A DNA stretch of 13,936 nt. Source: Thalassospira sp. UBA1131 (GTDB lineage Bacteria > Pseudomonadota > Alphaproteobacteria > Rhodospirillales > Thalassospiraceae). Below, piece by piece: positions 7,337 to 13,936 of this stretch; position 1 is the stretch's first letter, and each line of letters begins with the position of its first letter. The position numbers were made by a program, and so were the translations under genes. The notes under the pieces are model-generated. The model ran no database searches. It had not been told where the DNA came from and was given only the letters and a program-made list of their open reading frames with translations. The stretch spans positions 38,851 through 52,786 of the forward strand of contig NZ_DCAO01000090.1 in the NCBI RefSeq assembly GCF_002311515.1, in the 5' to 3' direction.

Positions 7337-7642
7337 CTACTCTTTGTAGAGTCCTACCATCTTCTGGCTTTCGTCGCCATTTGTCAGTGTGACATCGTAG
7401 TCCCCGCGTTTAAGCGACGAGATGTCAATCTTGCACGGGAACCGGACGCAATCACGCCTGATGGCGATGGTGCCATCCGGGTGGCGCAGGGTCACTTCAC
7501 CCCGAACCATTTCTGAATGGATGGTAACGCTGTCGGTGGTCGGTTTGGGTGCGACCTTGATTGCAGCCAGCCCGGCTGTCGTGATCGTCATAAGCCCAAT
7601 CAGGGCAATGGCAACCGGCTTACTACGCAGAGATCTCAGCAT
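7337..7642 (-). CDS. Small hypothetical exported protein
   Basis: I do not recognise this 101-residue protein. The N-terminus (MLRSLRSKPVAIALIGLMTI) has three basic residues in its first eight positions, then a hydrophobic core to about residue 27 ending in an AxA-like site (GLAAIK). It therefore looks like a Sec signal peptide or a single membrane anchor. The rest, about 74 residues, is rich in short beta-prone stretches (VTLRHPDGTIAIRRD, GDYDVTLTNGDESQKMVGLY). It has two cysteines, C65 and C70, that could form a disulfide in the periplasm. AGGA sits close before the ATG (about 5 bases), which supports this start. It stands alone between sodB and thiE on the same strand, with gaps of 296 and 179 bases. 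No function is proposed. Confidence 0.65.
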   Translation of the reverse strand: MLRSLRSKPVAIALIGLMTITTAGLAAIKVAPKPTTDSVTIHSEMVRGEVTLRHPDGTIAIRRDCVRFPCKIDISSLKRGDYDVTLTNGDESQKMVGLYKE

Positions 7643-7697
7643 GGCTTCCTCGCGCGGTTGTTCTTGGTTGATGCCTGATAACTTGCGCTACGAAGCC

Positions 7698-7731
7698 GAA
7701 AAATTAACGGCGCAAATGGGGCATTTCCGTG
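7698..7731 (-). terminator. Possible terminator after thiE
   Basis: On the - strand ACGG-AAAT can pair with ATTT-(GCG bulge)-CCGT around a CCCC-containing loop, followed by TAATTTTT. It lies about 90 bases past the thiE stop and before the next gene on the same strand. The bulge makes this a low-confidence call; no better candidate is seen in the 179-base gap. Confidence 0.25.
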
Positions 7732-7821
7732 CCGGTCATTGTTATTTGGGCGCAACAGCCATGCGTTTTGTGCCCCATAACAGCCCTGATCATTGCAGAT
7801 CTGAACCGCGAAAGCCCAAGG

Positions 7822-8469
7822 TTACTGCGACAGATAAGCCCGCGCTGATTTGAGTTTTTTGGCGATATATGCGGTGGCCTGTTTTGGATCGGGCTGTCCA
7901 CAAATCGCCGAGACAACGGCAATGCCGTCAGCACCGCTTTCAAGTGCCGGCAGGGCATGTTCACCCTTAAGCCCGCCAATCGCAACCGATGGCAGGCCGA
8001 CCATCCGCACCAGTTTTTCAAGCCCGTCAAATCCGATTGCCGGTTTATGGTCGGGCTTGGTTGCAGTGGCAAATATCGGGCCGATACCGACATAATCGAC
8101 AATCGTGCGGTCCACCTTTTGCGCGACATCTTCGCTTTCAATCGACAGGCCGATGATCTTGTCCGGGCCAAGGCGGTCGCGGGCAATTTGCGATGGCAGA
8201 TCATCCTGACCGACATGCAGGCCATGTGCACCAATGGCAATGGCGGCATCAATATCATCATTCACGATCAGTGGGACGTTTGTGGCTTCCATCGCCTTCA
8301 TCAATTCCCGACCAACGCGAATGAGGCCCTCGGTCCCGGCCTTTTTATCGCGCAGTTGAATGAGGGTGGCACCGCCTGCAATCGCGGCCATCGTGGTTTC
8401 CACCATCGAATGGTCGCGACACAGATCGGGATCAAGCACGAGATAAAGCGACAGATCAAACGACTTCAT
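7822..8469 (-). CDS. thiE: Thiamine-phosphate synthase
   Basis: ThiE joins 4-amino-5-hydroxymethyl-2-methylpyrimidine diphosphate to hydroxyethylthiazole phosphate, giving thiamine phosphate in the cytoplasm. The 215-residue TIM barrel shows the expected motifs in order: LIQLRDK (36-42) and VNDD (69-72) for diphosphate and magnesium binding, LHVGQDD (84-90), GIGPIFATATK (128-138) and AIGG (163-166). It has VVSAI near residue 185 for phosphate binding. A small oddity is GLSIES at 107-112, where many homologues have GVS. The start codon overlaps the thiM stop by four bases (ATGA), implying translational coupling and shared control by the TPP riboswitch ahead of thiM. Identification is firm. Confidence 0.96.
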   Translation of the reverse strand: MKSFDLSLYLVLDPDLCRDHSMVETTMAAIAGGATLIQLRDKKAGTEGLIRVGRELMKAMEATNVPLIVNDDIDAAIAIGAHGLHVGQDDLPSQIARDRLGPDKIIGLSIESEDVAQKVDRTIVDYVGIGPIFATATKPDHKPAIGFDGLEKLVRMVGLPSVAIGGLKGEHALPALESGADGIAVVSAICGQPDPKQATAYIAKKLKSARAYLSQ

Positions 8470-9275
8470 AGAACATTGATCCGAAGGTTCTTGGCATAAG
8501 TCGTGGCATCAAGGCGATGCAGTCCATCGATAAAGGCTGTCATGAAGGAAGCCGGGCCGTTTGCCGTTTTGGCAGCAATTTCGCCTGCCACAGCAAAATT
8601 GCCAAGGGCGGCAACGGTGGCTTCAAACGCCTGATCCGGTGCAACCGCAAGATAGGCGCCAACAAGCGCGGTCAGCGAACAGCCTGTGGCGGTGACTTTC
8701 GGCATCAGGTCCGATCCACCGGCAATGCGCACGGATCGTTTGCCATCGGTGACAAAATCAACCTCGCCTGTAACGGCAACAATGGCACCTTGTGCGATGG
8801 CAAGGCCGCGTGCGGCCTCTTCGGCCTGTTCGACCGGATCGCCGCTATCAACACCCTGACCGGCACTTTGACCGCCACCAAGCGCAATGATTTCCGATGC
8901 GTTGCCGCGAATGACGGTGGGTTTGAATTTCAAAAGCGCTGCCACGGCATCGCGGCGATACCCGGTGGCAAAATGCGCCACTGGATCAAGCACCCAAGGT
9001 TTGCCCGCAGCATTGGCCGACTTGGCCGCGGCAATCATGCCTTCGACCCAGTTGGGCGAAAGGGTGCCGATATTGACAGTGAGGGCCCCGGCAATCGCGG
9101 CAAATTCACCGGATTCTTCTGGTGTGTGAACCATCGCGGGTGAGGCGCCAGCGGCCAGTAAAACATTGGCGGCATAGTTCATCGCAACATAGTTGGTGAT
9201 GCACTGAACCAACGGATTGGTCGCACGCATGCCTTCAAAAAGATCGGTCGCGGTCTGGGAAATTTCGGTCGTCAT
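8466..9275 (-). CDS. thiM: Hydroxyethylthiazole kinase
   Basis: ThiM phosphorylates salvaged 4-methyl-5-(2-hydroxyethyl)thiazole with ATP, supplying the thiazole half for ThiE. The 269-residue ribokinase-like protein has normal length. Key segments are the substrate-binding NPLVQCITNYVAMNYAANVL (20-39), VLDPVAHFATGYRR (95-108), VIRGNASEI (121-129) and VTATGCSLTALVGA (194-207) with C199 in the anion-hole motif. A ribosome binding site GGAG is seven bases before the ATG. It is the first gene of a two-gene unit with thiE. No thiD (HMP-P kinase) is in the window, so the pyrimidine half must come from elsewhere. Expression should fall when thiamine diphosphate is abundant. Confidence 0.97.
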   Translation of the reverse strand: MTTEISQTATDLFEGMRATNPLVQCITNYVAMNYAANVLLAAGASPAMVHTPEESGEFAAIAGALTVNIGTLSPNWVEGMIAAAKSANAAGKPWVLDPVAHFATGYRRDAVAALLKFKPTVIRGNASEIIALGGGQSAGQGVDSGDPVEQAEEAARGLAIAQGAIVAVTGEVDFVTDGKRSVRIAGGSDLMPKVTATGCSLTALVGAYLAVAPDQAFEATVAALGNFAVAGEIAAKTANGPASFMTAFIDGLHRLDATTYAKNLRINVL

Positions 9276-9282
9276 GTCGAGG

Positions 9283-9310
9283 CTCCAATGCAGAAACTTT
9301 GCGTATGGAG
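9283..9310 (-). promoter_or_regulatory. Candidate ribosome-binding-site sequestering hairpin of the thiM leader
   Basis: In the - strand leader, CTCCA (9310-9306) is exactly complementary to TGGAG (9287-9283), which contains the thiM Shine-Dalgarno GGAG. An inner GCA/TGC pairing could extend it. A second CTCCA copy at 9337-9333, nearer the aptamer, could pair with the same site. This suggests the TPP riboswitch works by hiding the ribosome binding site. No U-tract terminator is seen between the aptamer and thiM. Pairing is by eye; no folding energy was computed. Confidence 0.45.
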
Positions 9311-9357
9311 ACCCAGTTCGAAGTCGGAAAGATGGAGAACGTCGTGATCCGCGTTCG

Positions 9358-9447
9358 CACCGTCCCTACGCCAGTATGAACTGGATCAGGTTCAAAGGGT
9401 CACTGCGCGGCAGTTTCTCAGCCCCCTTGTCGGGGCTCCCCTTGGTG
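9358..9447 (-). ncRNA. TPP riboswitch (THI element) controlling thiM-thiE
   Basis: The - strand carries the conserved thiamine diphosphate aptamer. P1 is formed by CACC (9447-9444) with GGTG (9361-9358). GGGGAGCC is followed by a GC hairpin, then the invariant CTGAGA (9421-9416), an ACCC segment, the ACCTGAT core within GAACCTGATCCAGTTC, and the closing GCGTAGGGA. All are in the family order and spacing. It lies 83 bases ahead of the thiM start. Binding of thiamine diphosphate would stabilise this fold and lower thiM-thiE expression. Confidence 0.96.
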
Positions 9448-9454
9448 AGTGCTC

Positions 9455-9483
9455 AACATGGGTTTTAAACCGTCTTCTGTCAA
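9455..9483 (-). promoter_or_regulatory. Candidate promoter for the thiM-thiE leader
   Basis: A perfect -35 TTGACA (9483-9478 on the - strand) is followed, 17 bases later, by a weak -10 candidate CATGTT (9460-9455). A start about 7 bases on would place the RNA 5' end at about 9448, directly at riboswitch stem P1. This agreement supports the call, although the -10 is poor. Confidence 0.45.
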
Positions 9484-9512
9484 TTCATCCGATCGGCATG
9501 ACTGCGCAAAAG

Positions 9513-9549
9513 AAAAACGGCGGGATTGGTGTATGCCATCCCGCCGTTT
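9513..9549 (-). terminator. Rho-independent terminator after tex
   Basis: AACGGCGGGAT (9516-9526) and ATCCCGCCGTT (9538-9548) are perfect 11-bp arms around an 11-base loop. On the - strand the stem is followed by TTTTTCTTTT. It lies 22 bases past the tex stop and separates tex from the thiM promoter. Confidence 0.93.
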
Positions 9550-9569
9550 CGAAGACTTTTTGCGATAGG

Positions 9570-11921
9570 TTACTTGCGTCTTTCCATCGCGGCCTTGAGT
9601 GCGGCGGCCATTGCACCGCCATCGCCGCCAGCGTTGCCACCGGCATTTCCACGACCTTGACCACCCTGATGGCGCGGGCCTGACGAATGCTGCGGACGGT
9701 TGCCGCGCGGTGCATCGGCGCGCTTTTCACGCGTGCCTTCGTAATCCGGTGCGGATTTCATCGAAAGCCCGATACGTTTACGCGGCGCGTCGACTTCCAT
9801 GACGGTGACCGACACAATCTGACCGGCCTTGACCACCTGGCGGGGATCTTCGACGAACTTGTCAGCGAGTTGGGAAATATGGACAAGGCCATCCTGATGT
9901 ACGCCGATATCAACAAACGCCCCAAAGTTGGTGACGTTGGTGACCGTACCTTCAAGCTTCATGCCGGTCCGCAGATCCTTGATCTCATTGACACCTTCGG
10001 TGAATTTGGCGGTCTTGAATTCCGGGCGCGGGTCACGGCCGGGCTTATCAAGCTCGGCAATGATGTCACGGATGGTCGGAACACCGAATGTGTCATCGGC
10101 GAAATCTTCGGGGCGGAGTGTTTTGATAAAGGCCGAGTCCCCGATCAGTTCCGCCAGCGGCTTGGCGGCCTTGGCGCTGATTTTTTCGACCAGCGGATAG
10201 GCTTCCGGGTGCACGGCCGATGCATCAAGCGGATTGTTGGCGCCGCGAATACGCAAGAAGCCCGCACATTGCTCGAACGCCTTTGGTCCAAGACGCTCGA
10301 CCTTTTTAAGATCAGCACGCGACTGGAAAGCCCCATTGGAGTCGCGATACCCAACGATGTTGCGCGCCAGCGTCTCGGTCAGGCCAGCCACACGGGTCAG
10401 AAGCGGGATGGAGGCGGTGTTAAGGTCAACGCCGACACCGTTCACGCAATCCTCGACCACGGCATCAAGCGACCGGGCCAGTTTGGTTTCCGATACGTCA
10501 TGCTGATACTGCCCGACCCCGATAGATTTCGGTTCAATCTTCACCAGTTCTGCCAGCGGGTCTTGCAGGCGGCGCGCAATCGATGCCGCCCCACGGAGCG
10601 ACACATCAAGATCGGGGAATTCTTCGGCCGCGAACTGGGATGCGGAATAAACCGATGCCCCGGCTTCGTTGACGATGACCTTGGTGGCCTTGAGTGCTGG
10701 AAAGCGTTTAAGCATCTGACCGGCAAGTTCGTCGGTTTCACGTGAAAACGTCCCGTTACCAATCGCGATCAGTTCGATCTGATGGCGTGCGGCCAAGGCA
10801 GCCATGGTGTTGATCGCGCCTTCGACGTCATTGCGCGGCTGGAAAGGATAAACCGTTGCGGTATCGACCAGCTTGCCGGTGGCATCAACCACTGCAACTT
10901 TGACCCCGGTACGCACACCCGGATCAAGACCCATGGTGGCTTTTTGCCCGGCGGGGGCGGCGAGCAACAGGTCTTTCAGGTTATCGGCAAAGACCTTGAT
11001 CGCACCTTCCTCGGCGGAGTCACGAAGTGTGCCAAACAGATCCAGCTCAATCGACAGGGACAGTTTGACGCGCCAGGTCCAGCGCACGGTATCCATCAGC
11101 CACTTATCCGCTGCCCGACCCTTGTCGGCAATACCGACATGGGCGGCAATCATAACTTCGGCGCGGCCCGGCTGACTGCGCGGACGGTCTTCGTCTTCTT
11201 TGCCAAGGGTCAGTTTCAGTTGCAGGATATCTTCGTTGCGACCCCGGAAAAGCGCCAGTGCCCGGTGTGACGGGCAGGTTTTGATTTTTTCGGAATGCTC
11301 GAAATAGTCCGAGAACTTGGCACCTTCGGCCTGTTTGCCCTCGATCACTGATGCGGTGATTTCACCTTCATTCCACAAGTGGTCACGCAGTTTGGCAACA
11401 AGGTCGGCATCCTCGGCAAAACGTTCCATCAGGATCTGACGCGCGCCATCAAGTGCGGCCTTGGTGTCTTCAACGCCTTTTTCAGCATCAACAAATTTTG
11501 CGGCTTCGATTTCCGGATCAAGCGTCGGGTCGTTAAACAGGCTATTTGCCAGCGGCTCCAGCCCGGCCTCGCGGGCGATCTGGGCCTTGGTGCGGCGCTT
11601 TTTCTTGTAAGGCAGGTACAAATCTTCGAGGCGGGTCTTGGTGTCTGCCTCGTTGATCGCGGCCTCAAGTTCCGGCGTCAGTTTTTCCTGTTCGCGGATG
11701 CTCTCAAGCACAGATGCGCGGCGTTCTTCAAGCTCGGTCAGATAGCGCAGGCGTTCTTCCAGCGTACGAAGTTGGGTGTCATCAAGCCCGCCGGTTTTTT
11801 CTTTACGGTAACGGGCGATGAACGGAACGGTGGAGCCTTCATTGAGCATCTCGATGGTGGCAATGACCTGTTCCGGACGAACCGAAAGTTCTTCGGCGAT
11901 ACGCTGGGGAATTGGACGCAT
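9570..11921 (-). CDS. tex: Tex family RNA-binding transcription accessory protein
   Basis: The 783-residue protein matches Tex in length and layout. It has an N-terminal helical region (about 1-200, with VPFIARYRKEKTGGLDDTQLR), a YqgF/RNase H-like domain from about 327 (TMGLDPGVRTGVKVAVVD) to 455, and tandem helix-hairpin-helix motifs at about 495-560 (including VERLGPKAFEQCAGFLRI). An S1 RNA-binding domain follows at 652-722 (GMKLEGTVTNVTNFGAFVDIG...HISQL). Tex is a cytoplasmic nucleic-acid-binding protein linked to transcription and toxin gene expression in other bacteria; its exact biochemical role is unsettled. After the S1 domain comes a tail of about 60 residues rich in Gly, Arg, His and Asn (735-769), ending in a short basic Ala-rich helix. 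AAGGAG lies six bases before the ATG. It appears monocistronic. Confidence 0.97.
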   Translation of the reverse strand: MRPIPQRIAEELSVRPEQVIATIEMLNEGSTVPFIARYRKEKTGGLDDTQLRTLEERLRYLTELEERRASVLESIREQEKLTPELEAAINEADTKTRLEDLYLPYKKKRRTKAQIAREAGLEPLANSLFNDPTLDPEIEAAKFVDAEKGVEDTKAALDGARQILMERFAEDADLVAKLRDHLWNEGEITASVIEGKQAEGAKFSDYFEHSEKIKTCPSHRALALFRGRNEDILQLKLTLGKEDEDRPRSQPGRAEVMIAAHVGIADKGRAADKWLMDTVRWTWRVKLSLSIELDLFGTLRDSAEEGAIKVFADNLKDLLLAAPAGQKATMGLDPGVRTGVKVAVVDATGKLVDTATVYPFQPRNDVEGAINTMAALAARHQIELIAIGNGTFSRETDELAGQMLKRFPALKATKVIVNEAGASVYSASQFAAEEFPDLDVSLRGAASIARRLQDPLAELVKIEPKSIGVGQYQHDVSETKLARSLDAVVEDCVNGVGVDLNTASIPLLTRVAGLTETLARNIVGYRDSNGAFQSRADLKKVERLGPKAFEQCAGFLRIRGANNPLDASAVHPEAYPLVEKISAKAAKPLAELIGDSAFIKTLRPEDFADDTFGVPTIRDIIAELDKPGRDPRPEFKTAKFTEGVNEIKDLRTGMKLEGTVTNVTNFGAFVDIGVHQDGLVHISQLADKFVEDPRQVVKAGQIVSVTVMEVDAPRKRIGLSMKSAPDYEGTREKRADAPRGNRPQHSSGPRHQGGQGRGNAGGNAGGDGGAMAAALKAAMERRK

Positions 11922-12067
11922 GGTTTCTCCTTGTTTTGCTCGTACGCTCGGAATAGCGGCTTTGGGCGCGCCGGGAAAGAGTCTGTTTTTCCCAAATTTT
12001 TGTCCGCATCCACATCAGGATTTCCTGTTTGATTCCAAAGGCCTGAAATTATGTGGGTTTGTCGACA

Positions 12068-12085
12068 CTTGGCCCCGAAGCCAAG
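12068..12085. other. Small inverted repeat upstream of the DUF1674 gene
   Basis: CTTGGC (12068-12073) and GCCAAG (12080-12085) form a perfect 6-bp stem around the loop CCCGAA. There is no T run. It lies 82 bases before the DUF1674 start in the 246-base divergent gap with tex. It could be a 5' untranslated hairpin or an operator. I see no defensible promoter consensus in this gap. Confidence 0.3.
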
Positions 12086-12167
12086 CGGACTTGCCGATCA
12101 CGGTTGGGGACGTTATTTCTTTGGAAAATGTGATTTACCGGGCCGCGCCCAAAGCAGGAGAAGACGA

Positions 12168-12431
12168 ATGGCCGGAAAGTTCCGCGAAACCGTCATCCAC
12201 GAAGTTCCCAAGGAAAAGGCAGAACCGCAGGCTGAAACAAATACGGTATCTGACGAGATTGCGGGGGCCGAAGCCGCACCACAATTGTCTCAGGACGCGA
12301 TTAATGCGCTTGCCGAAGCCAAGGCCGCCAAGGAAGCAGCCGCCAAGGCCCGCGAGATTGGCGGACCCAAAGGTCCGGAGCCGACCCGCTTTGGTGATTG
12401 GGAAAACAAGGGTCGCTGCATCGATTTCTGA
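12168..12431 (+). CDS. DUF1674 protein, succinate dehydrogenase assembly factor 4 (SdhAF4) type
   Basis: The 87-residue protein ends in the family signature: GGPKGPEPTRFGDWENKGRCIDF at 65-87. This is the conserved C-terminus shared by alphaproteobacterial DUF1674 proteins and mitochondrial SDHAF4, which binds the flavoprotein subunit SdhA during succinate dehydrogenase assembly. The first 60 residues are charged and Ala/Glu/Lys-rich, probably disordered then helical (LSQDAINALAEAKAAKEAAAKAREI), as expected for the poorly conserved N-terminal part. ATG 12168 is chosen because AGGAG ends seven bases before it; an upstream in-frame ATG at 12051 would add 39 residues without family resemblance. 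The gene stands alone, divergent from tex and convergent with rpe; sdh genes are not in view. Family is firm; the assembly role is from the mitochondrial and bacterial homologues. Confidence 0.92.
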   Translation: MAGKFRETVIHEVPKEKAEPQAETNTVSDEIAGAEAAPQLSQDAINALAEAKAAKEAAAKAREIGGPKGPEPTRFGDWENKGRCIDF

Positions 12432-12456
12432 TCTGAGCGCGCTTAAAGCAGATATG

Positions 12457-12491
12457 AAAAAGGCTGGGGCACAATGCTCCGGCCTTTTTTT
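12457..12491. terminator. Bidirectional terminator between the DUF1674 gene and rpe
   Basis: An A run (12457-12461), a 9-bp stem GGCTGGGGC/GCTCCGGCC with two G-U pairs, loop ACAAT and a run of seven T (12485-12491) form a terminator 26 bases after the DUF1674 stop. On the other strand the stem is followed by TTTTT, so it can also end the rpe transcript, whose stop is at 12518. Confidence 0.9.
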
Positions 12492-12517
12492 GTTTTTGCG
12501 ATCAGCAAGGCAGCGCG

Positions 12518-13183
12518 TTACGCGCCGCGGATAGCCTTGATGTTGTTGGCATATTCAGACGGGCCGCCTTTGAAGGTGGCGGAGCCTGCGACCAGAACAT
12601 TGGCGCCGGCTTCGATCACCTGTGGGGCGATTTCCGGGTTTACGCCACCATCGACTTCAAGGTCGATATCGCGGCCGGTCGCATCAATCATCTTGCGGAT
12701 GCGTTTGATCTTTTCAAGCTGGCTCGGAATGAATTTCTGGCCACCAAAGCCCGGGTTTACGGTCATGACCAGAACCAGATCAACCATGTCCATGACATAT
12801 TCAATGACACTTTCCGGGGTCGACGGGTTGAGCGAGACACCAGCCTTTTTGCCGAGTGACTTGATCAATTGAAGCGAGCGATGAAGGTGCGGGCCGGCCT
12901 CGGCGTGGATCGTGATGATGTCAGAACCGGCATTGGCAAATGCCTCGATATAAGGATCGACCGGTGCGATCATCAGATGCACGTCAAACACCTTGTCGCT
13001 GTGCGGGCGCAGTGCCTTGACCACGTCCGGGCCAATGGTGATGTTTGGTACATAGTGGCCATCCATCACATCGATATGGATATAGTCGGCACCGGCTTCG
13101 TCAACAGCGCGGACATCAACGCCAAGCTGGGCGAAATCGGCCGAAAGGATCGAAGGTGCGATTTTAATGTTTGACGTGGTCAT
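12518..13183 (-). CDS. rpe: Ribulose-phosphate 3-epimerase
   Basis: Rpe interconverts ribulose 5-phosphate and xylulose 5-phosphate in the pentose phosphate pathway (and the Calvin cycle where present). The 221-residue TIM barrel is of standard length. It shows IAPSILSADF (8-17), the metal site H36 and D38 (IHIDVMDGHYVPN), H69 (DVHLMI), VMTVNPGFGGQKF (139-151) and the catalytic aspartate D178 in LEVDGGVN. The phosphate site is VLVAGSATF (196-204). AGGA is about 10 bases ahead of the ATG, a slightly long spacing. It lies 132 bases downstream of rsmB on the same strand; the two could be cotranscribed, and I see no terminator between them. The shared terminator at 12457 follows it. Confidence 0.97.
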   Translation of the reverse strand: MTTSNIKIAPSILSADFAQLGVDVRAVDEAGADYIHIDVMDGHYVPNITIGPDVVKALRPHSDKVFDVHLMIAPVDPYIEAFANAGSDIITIHAEAGPHLHRSLQLIKSLGKKAGVSLNPSTPESVIEYVMDMVDLVLVMTVNPGFGGQKFIPSQLEKIKRIRKMIDATGRDIDLEVDGGVNPEIAPQVIEAGANVLVAGSATFKGGPSEYANNIKAIRGA

Positions 13184-13315
13184 GCGTCACAGGTCCTGAA
13201 GAAATGCGGGATATGGGAAATGCGCGGCCTTCATACCCCAGATTGCCCCCCATGTCACCCGAATGGGATTCATGGCAGCACTGTGTGCGCCAACCCCGAG
13301 TCTTCTGTCCGGAAA

Positions 13316-13936
13316 TCAGGACTTTTTGACAAGTCGAGCACAGAAAAAGCCATCCATGCCGCCAAAATCGGCCATATGGATTGGAAGAATGCGCAATTCA
13401 CCCGCATCGTTGATTGCCTCATCCCAGCCACCCAGTTCGTCGGCGGTGATGGCTTTGCGTTCATAGTTCGGATGATCCGCCAGGAACGATTTGACCTGAT
13501 ATTCGCCTTCTTCGGGTTGCAGCGAACAGGTGCAGTAGATCAGCTCTCCACCGACATTCAAAAGCTTGTCCGCCTGATTAAGCAGCTTGGTCTGAATCGG
13601 CAGAAGCGATTGCATCAGCTTGTCATTCTGACGCAGCAGAATGTCCGGATGGCGGCGAATGGTGCCTGTGGCTGAACAGGGCGCATCAAGCAAAACCGCA
13701 TCAGCACGCGGCGTATCCGGTGCAAGATCGGTGGCGTCGCCAGTAACAACGGCTGCACCAAGCGATACACGCTCTAGGTTTTCAAACACGCGTTTTAGGC
13801 GACCTTCGGATTTATCGACTGCAATTGCACTCGCCCCAAGGGATGCAAGCTGCATGGTCTTGCCACCCGGTGCGGCGCACAGGTCATAGATGGTTTTGTC
13901 CTTGTAGGCCGAAAACAGGGTTGCCGGAATGGCGGC
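13316..13936 (-). CDS. rsmB: 16S rRNA (cytosine-C5) methyltransferase RsmB, 5' part cut by window
   Basis: The frame is open to the right end of the window, so only the C-terminal 206 residues are visible. They form the class I methyltransferase core of the RsmB/NOP2 family. The SAM-binding motif I is YDLCAAPGGKT, just ahead of MQLASLGASAIAVDKSE (strand beta2 acidic end). LLDAPCSATGTIRRHPD is motif IV with its release cysteine, and YCTCSLQPEEGE is motif VI with the catalytic Thr-Cys-Ser. The protein ends FFCARLVKKS, as is normal for the family (the FxAxL end). It should methylate one cytosine of 16S rRNA (C967 in E. coli numbering). The N-terminal NusB-like domain that marks RsmB would be outside the window, so another RsmB/NOP paralogue is possible. 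Neighbouring rpe and a nearby DUF1674 gene agree with a typical alphaproteobacterial rsmB locus. Confidence 0.9.
   Translation of the reverse strand, partial: AAIPATLFSAYKDKTIYDLCAAPGGKTMQLASLGASAIAVDKSEGRLKRVFENLERVSLGAAVVTGDATDLAPDTPRADAVLLDAPCSATGTIRRHPDILLRQNDKLMQSLLPIQTKLLNQADKLLNVGGELIYCTCSLQPEEGEYQVKSFLADHPNYERKAITADELGGWDEAINDAGELRILPIHMADFGGMDGFFCARLVKKS

Noticed and set aside
7254..7349. 31-codon open frame starting with two ATG codons
   Set aside because: There is no Shine-Dalgarno sequence, it includes the palindrome at 7289-7300, and it overlaps the 3' end of the exported-protein gene on the other strand.
9687..10745. 352-residue open frame on the + strand inside tex
   Set aside because: It is antisense to a complete, motif-rich Tex protein, and its composition (Cys, Arg, Gly and Phe-rich, low-complexity feel) resembles a GC-driven shadow. 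It has no recognisable domain.
12051..12167. Upstream in-frame start extending the DUF1674 protein by 39 residues
   Set aside because: The extension includes the 12068-12085 hairpin and is unlike the family. The ATG at 12168 has an excellent AGGAG at seven bases.
1..13936. CRISPR arrays, tRNA or rRNA genes, insertion sequences, prophage or toxin-antitoxin genes
   Set aside because: Reading both strands I found no regularly spaced repeats, no cloverleaf with TTCGA-type arm, no transposase or integrase motifs and no small toxin-antitoxin gene pairs.

Overview
The window reads as ordinary chromosomal DNA of an alphaproteobacterium, most likely a marine Rhodospirillales member close to Thalassospira. 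This rests on moderately high GC with codon use biased to C/G third positions, an alphaproteobacterial-style DUF1674 (SdhAF4-type) protein beside rpe and near rsmB, a GcvA-like LysR regulator and an iron-type superoxide dismutase. The genus is an inference from overall impression, not a database result. I see no insertion sequences, phage genes, tRNAs, rRNAs or CRISPR arrays. No stretch longer than 300 bases lacks a gene; the largest gaps are about 280-296 bases.

Left part (1-6355): the 3' end of a CynX/NimT-type MFS transporter converges on a GcvA-like LysR regulator gene. Divergent from the regulator is a three-gene set on the + strand: a DAO-type FAD amine oxidase, a class III (GabT-like) aminotransferase and an ALDH7-type aldehyde dehydrogenase. 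Together these fit the lower lysine/pipecolate route: pipecolate to piperideine-6-carboxylate/2-aminoadipate semialdehyde, then 2-aminoadipate, then 2-oxoadipate. A strong UUCG-loop terminator ends the unit.

Middle (6356-9483): sodB (Fe superoxide dismutase) has its own terminator. Next come an unrecognised small exported protein and a thiM-thiE thiamine salvage pair with a 4-base overlap, all on the - strand. The thiM leader holds a clear TPP riboswitch. A candidate promoter lies just upstream of it, and downstream is a hairpin that could sequester the thiM ribosome binding site, which suggests translational control.

Right part (9484-13936): tex (an RNA-binding transcription accessory protein) has a strong terminator. 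A DUF1674/SdhAF4-type gene runs divergently from it. The rpe gene (ribulose-phosphate 3-epimerase) shares a convergent bidirectional terminator with the DUF1674 gene. The 3' part of rsmB (16S rRNA m5C methyltransferase) is cut by the window end.

I found no convincing undescribed defence or mobile system. The items most worth a second look are the amine-oxidase/aminotransferase/ALDH7 cluster with its regulator, the architecture of the thiM leader, and several unexplained dyad symmetries in intergenic DNA.
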